Below are positions 16,351-25,337 of a stretch of DNA of 64,000 nucleotides, piece by piece. Under the pieces are notes generated by a model. It was not told the origin of the DNA, did not search any database, and saw nothing but the letters and a program-made list of their open reading frames with translations. This DNA comes from Halalkalibacter alkaliphilus (GTDB lineage: Bacteria; Bacillota; Bacilli; Bacillales; Bacillaceae_D): positions 57,378 to 121,377 of the forward strand of contig NZ_JAKRYL010000016.1 of NCBI RefSeq assembly GCF_023555415.1, read 5' to 3'. Numbering within the stretch: the first letter of the stretch is position 1; each line of letters starts with the position of its first letter. The position numbers and the translations under genes are program-made.

Positions 16351-17106
16351 CTAATTATATTGTTCGAGCCAACCGAGTTCCTCTGAGACATCACAGGACG
16401 CTCTCGTTGTTAATTTAATAAATTCATGCAATCTAGTACCAACAAATCGATGCTCAGGGCCAGCTACACTGATCGAACCGACGACTTCATTTTCCCACGA
16501 GAAAATGGGAGCAGCTACACTCACCGTTCCTTCTGTAGTTTCCCCATGAGATATAGCAAACCCTTGGCTCTGAATAATTTCTAATTCTTTTAGTAAATCT
16601 TCTTTACTAGAAACGAGCCCCAATTTATCTAATTTATTAATTACCTTCTGCCGTTTTTTCGTCTGAAAAAAAGCAAGAATCACCTTTTTGGATGCAGCAA
16701 CACATAGTGGTCTTCGCATTCCAATAGGTTCTGTAATTTTTAATAACTGTGGTGAATCAATGCAGTCAATAAAAATTCCATCATGTCCTTCTGGAACCGT
16801 TAAGTACACACTTTCTTTTGTTTGAGATGCTAATTTCTCCATAATGGGTAAAGCTGTATTCCGGACAGAGAGATTATCTCTAATGGATAAACCTAATTCC
16901 ATGATGGATAATCCCAATTTATATTTTTTGGTCTCACGATCTCGAACCACAAATCCTACATCAGTTAAGCAACCTAATAGCCGGTAAACGGTTTGTAAAG
17001 GCATATTTAGCTTTCGGCTAATTTCTGTAACACTCCATTCCTCTTTGTCTTCAGTAGGCTTAATAGCCGTTAAAATAGAAATGGTCTTTCTAATCACCTC
17101 AGCCAA
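16351..17106 (-). CDS. IclR-family transcriptional regulator (copy 2)
   Basis: A winged helix-turn-helix (WSVTEISRKLNMPLQTVYRLL) is followed by an IclR effector domain with MRRPLCVAASKKVILAFF and GSISVAGPEHRFVGTRL. The frame is open to 17121, but GGGAGGGG lies 5 nt before the TTG at 17104-17106, and a start there aligns with the paralog at 7330-8082 (AEVIRKT versus SEVIRKS). It stands between the M20 hydrolase gene (gap 23 nt) and mgsA, the natural position for a local regulator of the methylglutamate genes. The two IclR proteins share most effector-domain residues and may sense the same ligand. Confidence 0.9.
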   Translation of the reverse strand: MAEVIRKTISILTAIKPTEDKEEWSVTEISRKLNMPLQTVYRLLGCLTDVGFVVRDRETKKYKLGLSIMELGLSIRDNLSVRNTALPIMEKLASQTKESVYLTVPEGHDGIFIDCIDSPQLLKITEPIGMRRPLCVAASKKVILAFFQTKKRQKVINKLDKLGLVSSKEDLLKELEIIQSQGFAISHGETTEGTVSVAAPIFSWENEVVGSISVAGPEHRFVGTRLHEFIKLTTRASCDVSEELGWLEQYN

Positions 17107-17129
17107 AATGACCCCTCCCATATCAAATA

Positions 17130-18401
17130 CTATGAATTTTCAGTTATCAATTTTTGGTCTATGGCCAAAAGGGTATTTAAGAAGACATTGGCAACTTTTT
17201 CAATATCCTCTATCGTACTAAACTCTTCCGGACAATGACTTTTCCCATCAACACTCGGAACAAAGATCATGCCGCTATTTGTAATAGAGGCCATATGAGT
17301 TGCATCATGCCCGGCCATACTCCCTAGCAAAAGAGATTCATATCCTAACTCTTTAGTAACTTTCTCCGTTTGTTCGATCAGAAGCTGAGACATCGGTGCT
17401 GGGGCTTGATCAAGTAGAACAGAGCGCTGAAGGCCGATCTTACGCTTCAGTTGAATTTCATTAACTTCATCTTCCCACAGAGAAAGCACTTCTTTGATTT
17501 CCTCTTTTGTTTTCCCTCGAATTTCTAGAGTGAAAGAAACTTCTGCCGGTATGATATTGGCTGAGTTAGGAGAAACGTTCATTTTTCCTATCGTTCCAAC
17601 GACTTCGTTTTCGGGATAACGAGAACAAACTCTTTCTAATGCCAAAACCATTTCAGACGCTGCTGTTAAAGAATCTTTTCGATCTTCCATCAACGTTGTT
17701 CCCGCATGATTTGCTTCTCCTAATACGGTCACTTCTTCACGATAGATTCCTGTAATAGCTGTCACTACCCCGACCGGAATGTGCTTATTCAATAACCGTT
17801 TCCCTTGTTCAATATGTACTTCTAAGTAAGCTCCAATCTCATTTGGACTTCGCACGGCACTCTCGAACGCGTCCGGGTCTCCTCCTGCACGTGTTAGAGC
17901 CTCTGTTAGCACATTTCCATTTGAATCTATTACTTGTTCAATATCTTTTTTTTTCAACCTTCCTGTTATCGCACGACTTCCAAAAGTAGAAAGCCCAAAA
18001 GGGTTCGGCTCTTCGGCACTAAACGAAACAAGTTCAAACGGATGGTACGTAGTAATCTTGTTCTCTTCTAAGACTTTCATCACTTCTAGAGCTATTAACA
18101 CACCAAGAGCCCCGTCATACTGCCCTCCATTTGGGACGGTATCAATATGAGATCCGAACGTAATGGCAGGTAATTGGCTAGCTTTCCCTTCTCTTCTAGC
18201 CCAAATATTTGCTGCCTCATCTACTTTTACTTGAAGATTCATGTTGATTAAAGATTCTTTTAACCATTCCCTTGCAGCTAACTCCGCTTTCGTAAAAGTC
18301 GTTCGGTCCAAACCTCCTTTTTCGTTCTTCCCGAATGTTGCTAGTTCTTTTATCGTTTTGTGTAACCTCTCTGTATTAATGCGGTAATTGGTCAAATTCA
18401 T
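17130..18401 (-). CDS. M20 family amidohydrolase (carbamoylase/allantoate type)
   Basis: The 423-residue protein belongs to the M20 hydantoinase/carbamoylase branch: metal ligands appear in GSHIDTVPNGGQYDG (His, Asp) and FSAEEPNPFG (Glu-Glu), with YLEVHIEQG, GEANHAGTTLMEDRKD and the final GHDATHM motif. These dimanganese or dizinc enzymes hydrolyse N-carbamoyl amino acids, ureidoglycolate or allantoate, releasing ammonia and CO2, or other amides. It is the first gene after an exact GlnR/TnrA consensus and is co-directional with the IclR and mgs genes, so it is likely a nitrogen-scavenging enzyme expressed with them. The exact substrate is not determinable. Confidence 0.88.
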   Translation of the reverse strand: MNLTNYRINTERLHKTIKELATFGKNEKGGLDRTTFTKAELAAREWLKESLINMNLQVKVDEAANIWARREGKASQLPAITFGSHIDTVPNGGQYDGALGVLIALEVMKVLEENKITTYHPFELVSFSAEEPNPFGLSTFGSRAITGRLKKKDIEQVIDSNGNVLTEALTRAGGDPDAFESAVRSPNEIGAYLEVHIEQGKRLLNKHIPVGVVTAITGIYREEVTVLGEANHAGTTLMEDRKDSLTAASEMVLALERVCSRYPENEVVGTIGKMNVSPNSANIIPAEVSFTLEIRGKTKEEIKEVLSLWEDEVNEIQLKRKIGLQRSVLLDQAPAPMSQLLIEQTEKVTKELGYESLLLGSMAGHDATHMASITNSGMIFVPSVDGKSHCPEEFSTIEDIEKVANVFLNTLLAIDQKLITENS

Positions 18402-18512
18402 TTAAATGCACGGCTCCTTTCTAACAATGAATGATGATAGTTAGAATCCTCTCACATTTGTTTCCTATTACAAATAAATAATAACCATATTTTGAGAGAA
18501 ATGAAGTTTTTA

Positions 18513-18529
18513 TGTGATGTAATGTGACA
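18513..18529. promoter_or_regulatory. GlnR/TnrA box upstream of M20-IclR-mgs genes
   Basis: TGTGA, seven bases, TGACA matches the Bacillus GlnR/TnrA consensus TGTNA-N7-TNACA at every defined position. It lies 112 bp before the M20 hydrolase start, at a distance typical for activation by TnrA under nitrogen limitation. Function inferred from the motif only. Confidence 0.72.
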
Positions 18530-18575
18530 GTGAACTACCACTTTCTAACTTGAAAGATAACTTCAACTTGATTAA

Positions 18576-19067
<492 letters not shown>

Positions 19068-19078
19068 GTGTAAGGAAA

Positions 19079-19110
19079 AACCGCCGTCAGTTTAGTGACG
19101 GCGGTTTTCT
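19079..19110 (+). terminator. Terminator after katG remnant
   Basis: AACCGCCGTCA pairs with TGACGGCGGTT around a 6-nt loop, followed by TTCTTATGG. A related hairpin with similar downstream sequence is at 37377. Confidence 0.85.
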
Positions 19111-19149
19111 TATGGTAGATTAATAGTAGTCGCACGCTATCTTTCTAGC

Positions 19150-19260
19150 CAACTTGACTATTATTCTGTCGGAAGTGGAAAATTTCACTGTCGGAACTGG
19201 TCCATTTACTGTCCAAACTCCTTATCTTTCTGTCGAAACGACATTTATGAGTGTTGGCAC
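19150..19260. repeat. Tandem 21-22 bp repeat cluster A
   Basis: Four imperfect units beginning CTGTC start at 19166, 19188, 19209 and 19230, preceded by AACTTGACTATTATT. The spacing of 22, 21 and 21 shifts the reading frame between units, so this is a DNA repeat rather than a protein repeat. A shorter copy of the same cluster is at 50365. Confidence 0.72.
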
Positions 19261-19321
19261 AGTGCTGTTCACCAATTCGAGTCGCCCGCGGAAAGCGAAG
19301 TGTATTAATAGACGACTTCCA

Positions 19322-20851
<1,530 letters not shown>

Positions 20852-20892
20852 TCAATCCTTTCTCCAGTACTTGCCACTTCTATTGCTAAGTG

Positions 20893-20935
20893 AAAAAAAT
20901 GCGCTGAAAACGGATAACTATTCAGCACATTTTTG
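20893..20935 (-). terminator. Intrinsic terminator upstream of abfA
   Basis: On the minus strand AATGTGCTGAA pairs with TTCAGCGCATT, followed by seven T. It overlaps the stop of the small ORF at 20918 and would end that transcript before abfA. Confidence 0.78.
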
Positions 20936-21052
20936 TGTTGGTAAGGTCGCTATAATTTTACAGAAACATTCACAAATGTCTCTAGTAAATATTTGTTGAT
21001 AATCAGTGTTTTCCCTTTTGTCTATGGGATTAATTTCTAAATAAATAAACAT
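20918..21052 (-). CDS. 44-codon ORF behind operator, possible GntR remnant
   Basis: An ATG at 21050-21052 follows TTGGAGGGG at short spacing and opens 44 codons (MFIYLEINPIDKR... ending LPTQKCAE) that stop inside the terminator hairpin at 20893. A TATAAT -10 box (minus strand of 21088-21093) and a long palindrome lie immediately upstream, so this is a plausible small transcription unit. The first residues resemble the start of YtrA-type GntR regulators, which begin with a similar EINP segment, and the rest does not. It may therefore be a truncated regulator whose operator survived. Three cysteines cluster near residues 28-31. Coding status is uncertain. Confidence 0.4.
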   Translation of the reverse strand: MFIYLEINPIDKRENTDYQQIFTRDICECFCKIIATLPTQKCAE

Positions 21053-21087
21053 AACCCCTCCAATTATTAAAGTTCCTCTATGAAACT

Positions 21088-21142
21088 ATTATAACATCAA
21101 AAAACTTAGTTTGTACATCGTACTAACTAAGTTATTGATGTT
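21088..21142. promoter_or_regulatory. Promoter with 50-bp palindromic operator
   Basis: AACATCAA, AACTTAGT and GTAC on the left are mirrored by GTAC, ACTAAGTT and TTGATGTT on the right, centred near 21118, with one unpaired base. The right-to-left promoter -10 (TATAAT) is at 21093-21088, so the palindrome covers the -35 region. This is the geometry of a repressor operator controlling leftward transcription of the small ORF. Confidence 0.65.
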
Positions 21143-21278
21143 ACCGTCTCTCTTAACGTAAAATACAAAGCCCCCTTGCTCCCCTGTCTGTGGAGACCAT
21201 AAAAAAATGCCTGCCACTTTGTTTAAGCAATCAAAATGACAAGCACACACCTTTTTTTATTTAGTTAACACGCTTTTT

Positions 21279-22736
21279 TTACCCAAACGGATACACTCTT
21301 GGAGTCTCTTGGTTTGATATCCATTTTACAGTCGTAAACTCTTCAACCGCCCACTCTCCACCGTGTCTCCCTATTCCTGAATTCTTCTCTCCACCGAAAG
21401 GAACCATTGGTTCATTATTCACTGATTGATCATTAATATGAATCATTCCCGTTTTAATTTGTTTTGCAACATTAAGCGCTCTATCTGGTGATGATGAGAA
21501 AACAGCACCACTTAACCCATATTGAGAATCATTGGCCACTTTAATTGCCTCTTTTTCATCTTTAACAGGAATAATAAGAGCGATAGGACCAAAGATCTCG
21601 CTTTGGGCGATTTCCATCGTATTCGATACATCTGATAAGACAAATGGTTCCACAACTTTTCCAACGATCTTCCCTTCAAGAGCAACTGTCGCTCCTTCTT
21701 CTATACCTTTATTTAGTAAAGCTTTAATCGTATCAACTTGCTTGTTATTAATTAACGGGCCTATCACCGTATCTGCATCAGACGGATCACTCGCCTTTAA
21801 TTTAGATGCTTTTTCTACGAATCTGTCTACAAAGTCTTGATACACACTTTCCACAACGATAATTCGGTTTATCGCCATACAAATCTGGCCTTGGTGTAGG
21901 AATTTTCCGAAAATAGAAGCTGTGGTTGCTTGTTCAAGATCCGCATCATCAAGAACGATGCATGCATTATTGCCTCCTAATTCAAGAGAAACTTTCTTTA
22001 GATTATATCCGGCAATTTCGCCTACTTTTCTTCCTATTTCAGTTGATCCTGTAAATGAAATGATTTCTGGAATCGGATGGTCAATAAACGAATTTCCTAT
22101 ATCTTTACTAGAAGCCACGATGACACTTACTAAACCTTTAGGAACCCCAGCTTCCTCAAATACCTTTGCAAGAAACAGTCCCCCTGTAATAGGAGTATCT
22201 AAAGATGGCTTGATCACTACTCCATTTCCTGTTGCGATAGCTGGTGCTAACGAGCGAATCGTCAGGGACAACGGAAAGTTCCACGGAGTAATAATACTAA
22301 CAACCCCTAAAGGCTCCTTTAATACTACATTTGTTTTTCCAGGAACCACCGAAGGAAAGGTGCGAGTTTCCATTTGAAAAGGAAAGCTAGCTGCTTCATT
22401 CACTAACGTAATCGAGGCAGATACTTCACTATTTGCTTTGATTCTTGTTGCTCCTCCTTCTTTTATTAATAAGTCTACGATCTGTTCTCTTCTTTCTTCC
22501 ATTAATTGTGCCGCTTTTTTAAGAATCTTTTCTTTCTCATATGGATTTGTTTTCGACCATTCTTTTTGTACACGAGCCGCTTCTATGTATGCAGCATGAA
22601 CATCTTGTTTAGTCGCCATTTTTATTTGCACGAGTTCCTCATCCGTATATGGATTTAAAACAGAAAGGATACTAGTACTTGAACCCTCACTCCATTCACC
22701 TGCAATAGGACAACGAGACCATTCAGAGTAATTCAC
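21279..22736 (-). CDS. NAD(P)-dependent aldehyde dehydrogenase (aromatic type)
   Basis: A complete 485-residue aldehyde dehydrogenase: ITPWNFPLSLTIRSLAPAIATGN, FTGSTEIGRKVG (nucleotide site), the general base Glu in LELGGNNACIVLDDAD and the nucleophile Cys in HQGQICMAINR. The sequence resembles benzaldehyde/vanillin dehydrogenases (XylC/YfmT group). It follows the benzyl-alcohol-type dehydrogenase gene by 83 nt, so the pair would oxidise an alcohol to an aldehyde and then an acid. The unit also contains a TAXI-TRAP transporter, probably for the substrate or a related organic acid. The aromatic specificity is inferred. Confidence 0.9.
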   Translation of the reverse strand: MNYSEWSRCPIAGEWSEGSSTSILSVLNPYTDEELVQIKMATKQDVHAAYIEAARVQKEWSKTNPYEKEKILKKAAQLMEERREQIVDLLIKEGGATRIKANSEVSASITLVNEAASFPFQMETRTFPSVVPGKTNVVLKEPLGVVSIITPWNFPLSLTIRSLAPAIATGNGVVIKPSLDTPITGGLFLAKVFEEAGVPKGLVSVIVASSKDIGNSFIDHPIPEIISFTGSTEIGRKVGEIAGYNLKKVSLELGGNNACIVLDDADLEQATTASIFGKFLHQGQICMAINRIIVVESVYQDFVDRFVEKASKLKASDPSDADTVIGPLINNKQVDTIKALLNKGIEEGATVALEGKIVGKVVEPFVLSDVSNTMEIAQSEIFGPIALIIPVKDEKEAIKVANDSQYGLSGAVFSSSPDRALNVAKQIKTGMIHINDQSVNNEPMVPFGGEKNSGIGRHGGEWAVEEFTTVKWISNQETPRVYPFG

Positions 22737-22762
22737 TTAGATACTCACCCCTTTTTAATAGT

Positions 22763-22800
22763 TGCTGCACCCTTTTCGCTAAATAAGCGTAAGTGCAGCA
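22763..22800 (-). other. Intercistronic hairpin between ADH and ALDH genes
   Basis: TGCTGCAC and GTGCAGCA form an 8-bp stem, with inner CGCT/AGCG pairing. No T tail follows on the minus strand, so it is more likely a stabilising or processing hairpin than a terminator. Confidence 0.55.
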
Positions 22801-22819
22801 TTGGTTCTAAACTGTCATT

Positions 22820-23914
22820 TTACTGAAATGTAATTACAGGTTTTATCGCGGTGCCATTTTTAGCATCTTCAGTCGCCTGATTTATTTCTTCTAATTTATA
22901 GAAGGAAATTAACTTATCAAATGGTAATTTTCCTTGTTTATATAACTCAATCATTTGTGGAATGAAAACTTGAGGTTGCGAGCTTCCTTCCACAACACCT
23001 GTTATCGTACGTTCTTGTCTGATCGTTTTAATATCTAGACTGACTTCGGTTCCAATAGGAGGAACTCCGATTACAGCACATGTTCCTAAAGATGCTAAGC
23101 AATCCACAGCCTGGCGTAGAACCTCAGGTCTTCCACTCGTCTCTAAAGAATAATTCGCCCCAAGATTAGTAATTTTTTGAATCTCTACTAAACTATCACT
23201 CACAGAAGAATTGTAAGTATAAGTAGCCCCTAGCTCTTGTGCTAGTTTTAGGCGACTATCGTGAATATCAACAGCAATAATAGTCGTACAGCCAACGACT
23301 TTCCCAGCCATGATCGCACTTAATCCAACTGATCCACAACCAAATACAACCATGCTCGAACCCGGCTCAGGCTTCAATTTATTGATCACGGCTCCACAAC
23401 CCGTTTGGATGCCACAGCCAAGGGGCCCTAGTAACTCAATTGGAACATCTTTTGAAACCTTTACGATGTTTCTTTCAGAGGCTATCGCATAATGAGAGAA
23501 ACTGGACTGACCAAAGAAACTTGAGATGTCCTTATCTCCGATTGACAAACGTTTTGTACCATCGCTCATGTTGCCACCAAAATTCAGGTGAAAAAAGTTT
23601 ACACATGCATAGGACTGTCCGTTCTGACAATTCTTACACGTTCCACATGAGCTAAAAGTAAGTACAACATGATCCCCAGGTTGAACGCTAGTGACACCTT
23701 GACCAACTTTCTCAACAATACCAGATCCTTCATGCCCTAAAACGATAGGGAATGTAACCGGAAATTGTGCATCCCTTACAACCAAATCGGTATGGCATAT
23801 CCCTGTACCTGCTATTTTCACAAGCACTTCACCACATTTCGGATCACCTATTTGAATGTCTGTAAGGTGAAACGGTTCTCCCTTTGCTAATGTAACAGCC
23901 GCTTTTGTTAACAT
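22820..23914 (-). CDS. Zinc-dependent alcohol dehydrogenase (XylB/benzyl alcohol type)
   Basis: The 364-residue medium-chain dehydrogenase shows the catalytic zinc ligands in GICHTD and GHEGSGIVEKVG, the structural-zinc cysteines in CGTCKNCQNGQSYAC, and the NAD-binding Rossmann motif VFGCGSVGLSAIMAG. The catalytic-site segment GPLGCGIQTGCGAV is typical of class III and aryl-alcohol dehydrogenases. It oxidises an alcohol to an aldehyde with NAD+ in the cytosol. It lies between an 88-residue unknown protein gene and the aldehyde dehydrogenase gene in one operon. A formaldehyde-related role is possible, but the operon context favours an aromatic or other organic alcohol. Confidence 0.88.
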   Translation of the reverse strand: MLTKAAVTLAKGEPFHLTDIQIGDPKCGEVLVKIAGTGICHTDLVVRDAQFPVTFPIVLGHEGSGIVEKVGQGVTSVQPGDHVVLTFSSCGTCKNCQNGQSYACVNFFHLNFGGNMSDGTKRLSIGDKDISSFFGQSSFSHYAIASERNIVKVSKDVPIELLGPLGCGIQTGCGAVINKLKPEPGSSMVVFGCGSVGLSAIMAGKVVGCTTIIAVDIHDSRLKLAQELGATYTYNSSVSDSLVEIQKITNLGANYSLETSGRPEVLRQAVDCLASLGTCAVIGVPPIGTEVSLDIKTIRQERTITGVVEGSSQPQVFIPQMIELYKQGKLPFDKLISFYKLEEINQATEDAKNGTAIKPVITFQ

Positions 23915-23949
23915 CCTACCACTTCCTTTCTAGAGAGACTGAAATTGGA

Positions 23950-24216
23950 CTAAGGCTTTAATACCCTCTCCCGCATTTCATCCACCAATTTATTTAAATG
24001 AGATTGATCACTTTCACCGTTTAAGACTCCCTTTGTTTGTTCTAAAACGTCTTTTAAGAATTGTACAAACATATCATTGTCCTGCTGGAACAACTCGTTC
24101 CACAATTCATGCAACTGCACTTTATACATGGTGACATCTTCATGGTTCGCTTCGCGTTTCTCAATTTCATCAATTAACTCGAATACTTCTGTACTCCACA
24201 TTTCAAAATCAAACAT
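23950..24216 (-). CDS. Small unknown acidic protein in TRAP-ADH operon
   Basis: An 88-residue acidic, helical protein (MFDFEMWSTEVFELIDEIEKRE... DEMRERVL) with no signal peptide, cysteines or membrane segment. It starts 31 nt after the TAXI protein gene and ends 35 nt before the alcohol dehydrogenase gene, and GGAGG lies just before the ATG, so it is probably real. Nothing in it suggests catalysis; it could be a small partner of the dehydrogenases. I do not recognise the family. Confidence 0.7.
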   Translation of the reverse strand: MFDFEMWSTEVFELIDEIEKREANHEDVTMYKVQLHELWNELFQQDNDMFVQFLKDVLEQTKGVLNGESDQSHLNKLVDEMRERVLKP

Positions 24217-24247
24217 ATGGGCCTCCTTTAATCGCTTTCAATTGTTT

Positions 24248-25318
24248 TTATTCAAAAGAGTTTATAAGCTTTTGATGATGTTGCTCGGCTTCATCCGTCC
24301 AAATCCCTTCTTCTTTAAAATATTTGATAGCCCCATCATGATAAGGAGCAGAAGGAACCGGATTGAACATATCCTCTGGCGTTAGACCTTCAAACCAACC
24401 AAATATTTTCGTTAATTCCGCGTGTTGTTCCCATAACGTTTTGGTGATGTCATAAACGGCTTCTTCAGATACATGTGTAGAGCTAACTAGTGTCACACCA
24501 AACCGATAAATAACCGTATCTTCCTTAATAATTCCTCCGTTAACCACGACCGGTTCAAGAGAAGGAACAAATTCTTGCATTTGTTTTACCAGTTCATCTT
24601 TCTTTTGATCTAACTCACCAGGAGTGACATCTGCATAATTTAAAGCTTTTATTCCAATTGCATTATCCATTTCTAGAAATGCCCCTTGTGATGGGTTTCC
24701 TGTAAAGACAGCGTCTACTCTTCCCTCTCTCAATGCATCCATTCCGGCATTGTTATCAGCAATTGTAACTAACGTAACGTCATCACTTGTTAAACCAACA
24801 GAGGCGAGTTGAGCTTCCAATAAGTATTGAATAATCCATTCTCCGTTGTACCCTGCTGCGATTCGTTTCCCTTTTAAATCACTTAATTTCTCTATACCTG
24901 AATCTTTCCTTACTGTGTAACCACTCATATTAAGCCTCCCTACCGAAGCAATTGACCTTACATTCTGATACGCTTCATTAAACATCCCCTCTCCATTAAC
25001 AGCCCAATAAACATTTGGTTCTTCCGATACGCCAAAATTCACTTGGTTCTCATTTAGTAAAGGTAGCCACTGAGTTGCCCCTACATAAGGACGGACTGTC
25101 ATATTTACCGAGGAACCATCGCTTACTACACTTGCAATCGCTGACCCAACACTATTAAAAAACAAACCAGAAGGATTCGTGGCAACACTTAGATTAGAGT
25201 TATCTGTTTCACCAGTAGTTGAATTGCTTCCTCCACATGCTGTTAAGGCGATTGCACCGACACCAAGTAATAGAGCCATTGTTAACTTTCTTGAAAGAGA
25301 CCTGGCTATTTTATTCAT
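24248..25318 (-). CDS. TAXI-family TRAP solute-binding lipoprotein (system 1)
   Basis: A lipoprotein signal with lipobox LTAC near residue 28 precedes a 320-residue TAXI-type binding domain: ATNPSGLFFNSVGSAIASVV, the YVGATQWLPLLNENQVNFGVSEEP segment (cut: GATQWLPLLNENQVNFG), DLKGKRIAAGYNGEW, MDALREGRVDAVFTGNP and the C-terminal PYHDGAIKYFKEEGIW. It captures an anionic solute outside the cell and passes it to the fused permease encoded 14 nt upstream. AGGTAGG precedes the ATG at 25316-25318, preferred over the TTG at 25324. The ligand is unknown. Confidence 0.92.
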   Translation of the reverse strand: MNKIARSLSRKLTMALLLGVGAIALTACGGSNSTTGETDNSNLSVATNPSGLFFNSVGSAIASVVSDGSSVNMTVRPYVGATQWLPLLNENQVNFGVSEEPNVYWAVNGEGMFNEAYQNVRSIASVGRLNMSGYTVRKDSGIEKLSDLKGKRIAAGYNGEWIIQYLLEAQLASVGLTSDDVTLVTIADNNAGMDALREGRVDAVFTGNPSQGAFLEMDNAIGIKALNYADVTPGELDQKKDELVKQMQEFVPSLEPVVVNGGIIKEDTVIYRFGVTLVSSTHVSEEAVYDITKTLWEQHAELTKIFGWFEGLTPEDMFNPVPSAPYHDGAIKYFKEEGIWTDEAEQHHQKLINSFE

Positions 25319-25337
25319 GATCAACCTACCTACCTTC

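Noticed and set aside
21103..21133. AraR operator for abfA
   Set aside because: The GTAC half-sites are separated by three extra bases compared with the AraR palindrome, and a terminator lies between it and abfA. A generic repressor operator is more defensible.
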